Source: Deltaproteobacteria bacterium Ga0077550 (lineage in GTDB: Bacteria; Myxococcota_A; Polyangia; Nannocystales; Nannocystaceae). Taken from it: DNA of 50,506 nt. Each line of letters begins with the position of its first letter. Position 1 is the stretch's first letter. A model generated the notes under the pieces. The model was not told the DNA's origin and did not search any database. It saw nothing but the letters and a program-made list of their open reading frames with translations. Shown here one piece after another: positions 49,033 to 50,506 of this stretch. The position numbers were made by a program, and so were the translations under genes. Location: assembly GCA_001464385.1 (NCBI GenBank), contig LNFB01000378.1, positions 1 to 50,506 of the forward strand. Reading direction: 5' to 3'.

Positions 49033-50058
49033 ATGGAATATCGCACGCTCGGTCGAACCGGTCTTCGGGTGTCGACGTTGTGTCTGGGCACGATGACGTT
49101 CGGCGAGGCCGACGACAGCTCGTTCATGCACAAGGTCGGCTGCGACGAGGACACCGCGTTCGCGATCATGAACCGGGCCCTCGACGGCGGGATCAACTTC
49201 TTCGACACCGCCGACGTCTACGGCCAAGACGGCCTCACCGAGCGCGTCATCGGCAAGTGGTTCGATCGCGACAAGCGCCGCGACGACGTGGTGCTCGCGA
49301 CCAAGTTCCGCTTCCGCATGGGCCGCGGGCCCAACGGCTCGGGCGCGTCGCGCCACCGCATCATGCGCTCGTGCGAGGACAGCCTGCGGCGGCTGCGGAC
49401 CGATCGCATCGACCTCTACCAGGTCCACATGCAGGACGTGGACACGCCCGAGGAGGAGACGCTGCGGGCGCTCGACGATCTCATCACCGCGGGCAAGGTG
49501 CTGTACATCGGCGCGAGCAACTACGCGGCGTACCGCCTGGCCGACAGCGTGTGGACCAGCCGCACCAACGGCCTGGCCCGCTTCGCGTCCTTGCAGGCGC
49601 AGTACAGCCTCATCGCCCGCGAGATCGAGCGCGAGCACGTGCCTCTGTGCCGCGAGCACGGCCTGGGCATCCTGCCGTGGTCGCCGCTGGCCGCGGGGCT
49701 CCTGTCGGGCAAGTACCGCGGCAGCCAGCGCCCGCCCGCCGGCAGCCGCCTCGATCAATGGAAGGATCGCTGGGGGCGCCTCGACAACGAGCGCAACTGG
49801 AAGGTCGTGGATGCGCTGGTGATGATCGCCGCCGAGCTCGGCGCGACCCCGGCCCAGGTCGCGCTGGCATGGTTGCTGCGCAAGCCGGCGGTCACCTCGG
49901 TGATCTTCGGCGCGCGGAGCCTCGCGCAGCTCGACGACAACCTCGAGGCCGGCGCCGTGCGACTGCCCGACGAGATGGTCCGCAAGCTCGACGAGGTGTC
50001 GGCGTTCGATCTCGGCTACCCGTACGACTTCATGGCGCGGATCCAGGGCCGTTGGTAG
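49033..50058 (+). CDS. Aldo/keto reductase
   Basis: A 341-residue NADPH-dependent oxidoreductase. The catalytic tetrad is complete: Asp58 in NFFDTADVYG, Tyr63, Lys91 in ATKFRF and His132 in QVHMQD. The C-terminal cofactor part has VIFGARSLAQLDDNL. It reduces aldehydes or ketones; the layout resembles the AKR subfamilies of bacterial detoxification (potassium-channel beta-subunit/YghZ-like). It starts at ATG 49033 and is followed by hrpB after 11 bases, probably in one transcript. Confidence 0.92.
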   Translation: MEYRTLGRTGLRVSTLCLGTMTFGEADDSSFMHKVGCDEDTAFAIMNRALDGGINFFDTADVYGQDGLTERVIGKWFDRDKRRDDVVLATKFRFRMGRGPNGSGASRHRIMRSCEDSLRRLRTDRIDLYQVHMQDVDTPEEETLRALDDLITAGKVLYIGASNYAAYRLADSVWTSRTNGLARFASLQAQYSLIAREIEREHVPLCREHGLGILPWSPLAAGLLSGKYRGSQRPPAGSRLDQWKDRWGRLDNERNWKVVDALVMIAAELGATPAQVALAWLLRKPAVTSVIFGARSLAQLDDNLEAGAVRLPDEMVRKLDEVSAFDLGYPYDFMARIQGRW

Positions 50059-50069
50059 AGCCCGGCGCC

Positions 50070-50506
50070 GTGGCCACCGCGCTGCCGATCGAGTCCATCG
50101 TCGACGCGGTGCTGGCCGAGCTGGCCGCGGGCCGCAACCTCGTGGTGCAGGCCGAGCCCGGCGCGGGCAAGACCACGCGACTGCCGCTGGTGATGCGCGA
50201 CGGCGGCTGGGCCGAGCACGGCGAGATCTGGGTCGCGCAGCCCCGGCGCATCGCGGCACGGCTCGCGGCGGTGCGCGTCGCGTCGCTGCTCGGCGAGCCG
50301 GTCGGTCGCACGGTCGGCTACCAGGTCCGCTTCGACACCAAGGTCTCGGACGCGACGCGCATCCGCTTCGTGACCGAGGGGATCCTCGCGCGGCGGTTGG
50401 TCGACGCGCCGACATTGCCGGGGATCGGCGCGGTGGTCTTCGACGAATTCCACGAGCGCCACCTCGACGGTGACCTCGCGCTGGCGCTGGTCCGCGCGCT
50501 GCAGCG
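50070..50506 (+). CDS. hrpB: ATP-dependent helicase HrpB (5' part, cut by window end)
   Basis: A reading frame from GTG 50070 open to the window end, 145 codons visible. The N-terminal LPIESIVDAVLAELAAGRNLVVQAEPGAGKTT contains Walker A; VAQPRRIAARLAAVRVA is motif Ia, VGYQVRF motif Ib, FVTEGILARRL follows and DEFHERH is the DEAH-type Walker B. Together these are characteristic of HrpB. It is a probable RNA helicase of unknown target in bacteria. It lies 11 bases behind the aldo/keto reductase stop. Confidence 0.9.
   Translation, partial: MATALPIESIVDAVLAELAAGRNLVVQAEPGAGKTTRLPLVMRDGGWAEHGEIWVAQPRRIAARLAAVRVASLLGEPVGRTVGYQVRFDTKVSDATRIRFVTEGILARRLVDAPTLPGIGAVVFDEFHERHLDGDLALALVRALQ

Overview
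The window looks like chromosomal DNA of a very GC-rich myxobacterium, most likely from the Nannocystaceae/Polyangiales side of the group. The signs are MopE-type metal-binding repeats with a MYXO-CTERM-like tail, Ser/Thr-rich lipoproteins, three very large Hanks-type kinases with TPR arms, GTG starts and dense short intergenic spaces. This assignment is inference from gene style, not from a marker gene. I saw no tRNA, rRNA, CRISPR array, transposase or prophage, and no gene-free stretch longer than about 300 bases.

Layout. 1-7.6 kb: an unrecognised small protein, a secreted haem/MopE-repeat protein, a coupled operon (SnoaL-like, GNAT, nitrilase, di-iron protein) with a trypco2-like protein in front, a lipoprotein, and a lipoprotein-anchored inhibitory-type serpin. 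7.6-10.8 kb: a class II lanthipeptide pair, LanM plus a mersacidin/lichenicidin-type precursor. 10.9-16.5 kb: a plus-strand set with a six-TM membrane protein, an acyl-AMP ligase fused to a FabZ-like domain, a halogenase-like flavoenzyme and an aldehyde dehydrogenase. 16.6-21.9 kb: a small Cys-rich protein, a truncated nucleotidyltransferase with its partner, a GNAT, a mercuric-reductase-like flavoenzyme, purF and an orphan gene. 22-26 kb: a Ser/Thr kinase with TPRs, then a DUF1573 lipoprotein gene carrying an in-frame TGA exactly where the family has its conserved Cys. 26-29.3 kb: three lipoproteins on the minus strand, including a copper-monooxygenase-like one. 29.3-34.1 kb: a six-gene minus-strand operon (membrane protein, ApeP-like dehydratase, FabG, ketosynthase, halogenase-like flavoenzyme, YceI), every junction a 4-nt overlap, with a 47-bp tandem duplication inside it. 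34.2-45 kb: an MpaB/DUF2236 oxygenase, a kinase-pseudokinase-ATPase giant, a ketosynthase/chain-length-factor pair and a zinc-finger kinase. 45-50.5 kb: a histidine kinase, feoAB, an aldo/keto reductase and the start of hrpB.

How it may fit together. Three separated blocks (11.2-15.0, 29.3-34.1 and 39.8-41.7 kb) together hold most of the elongation chemistry of an aryl-polyene/flexirubin/xanthomonadin-type pathway (ligase, two ketosynthases plus chain-length factor, ketoreductase, two dehydratase-type hotdogs) plus two flavoenzymes with halogenase signatures. ACP, acyltransferase and exporter genes are not in view. The most striking items are the probable selenoprotein (Sec in a Thr-Sec-Gly-Cys-Thr motif), the minimal lanthipeptide locus, the mini-ORF chain made by the 47-bp duplication, and a recurring TANNNT box a few bases upstream of unlinked start codons, which suggests many leaderless mRNAs.
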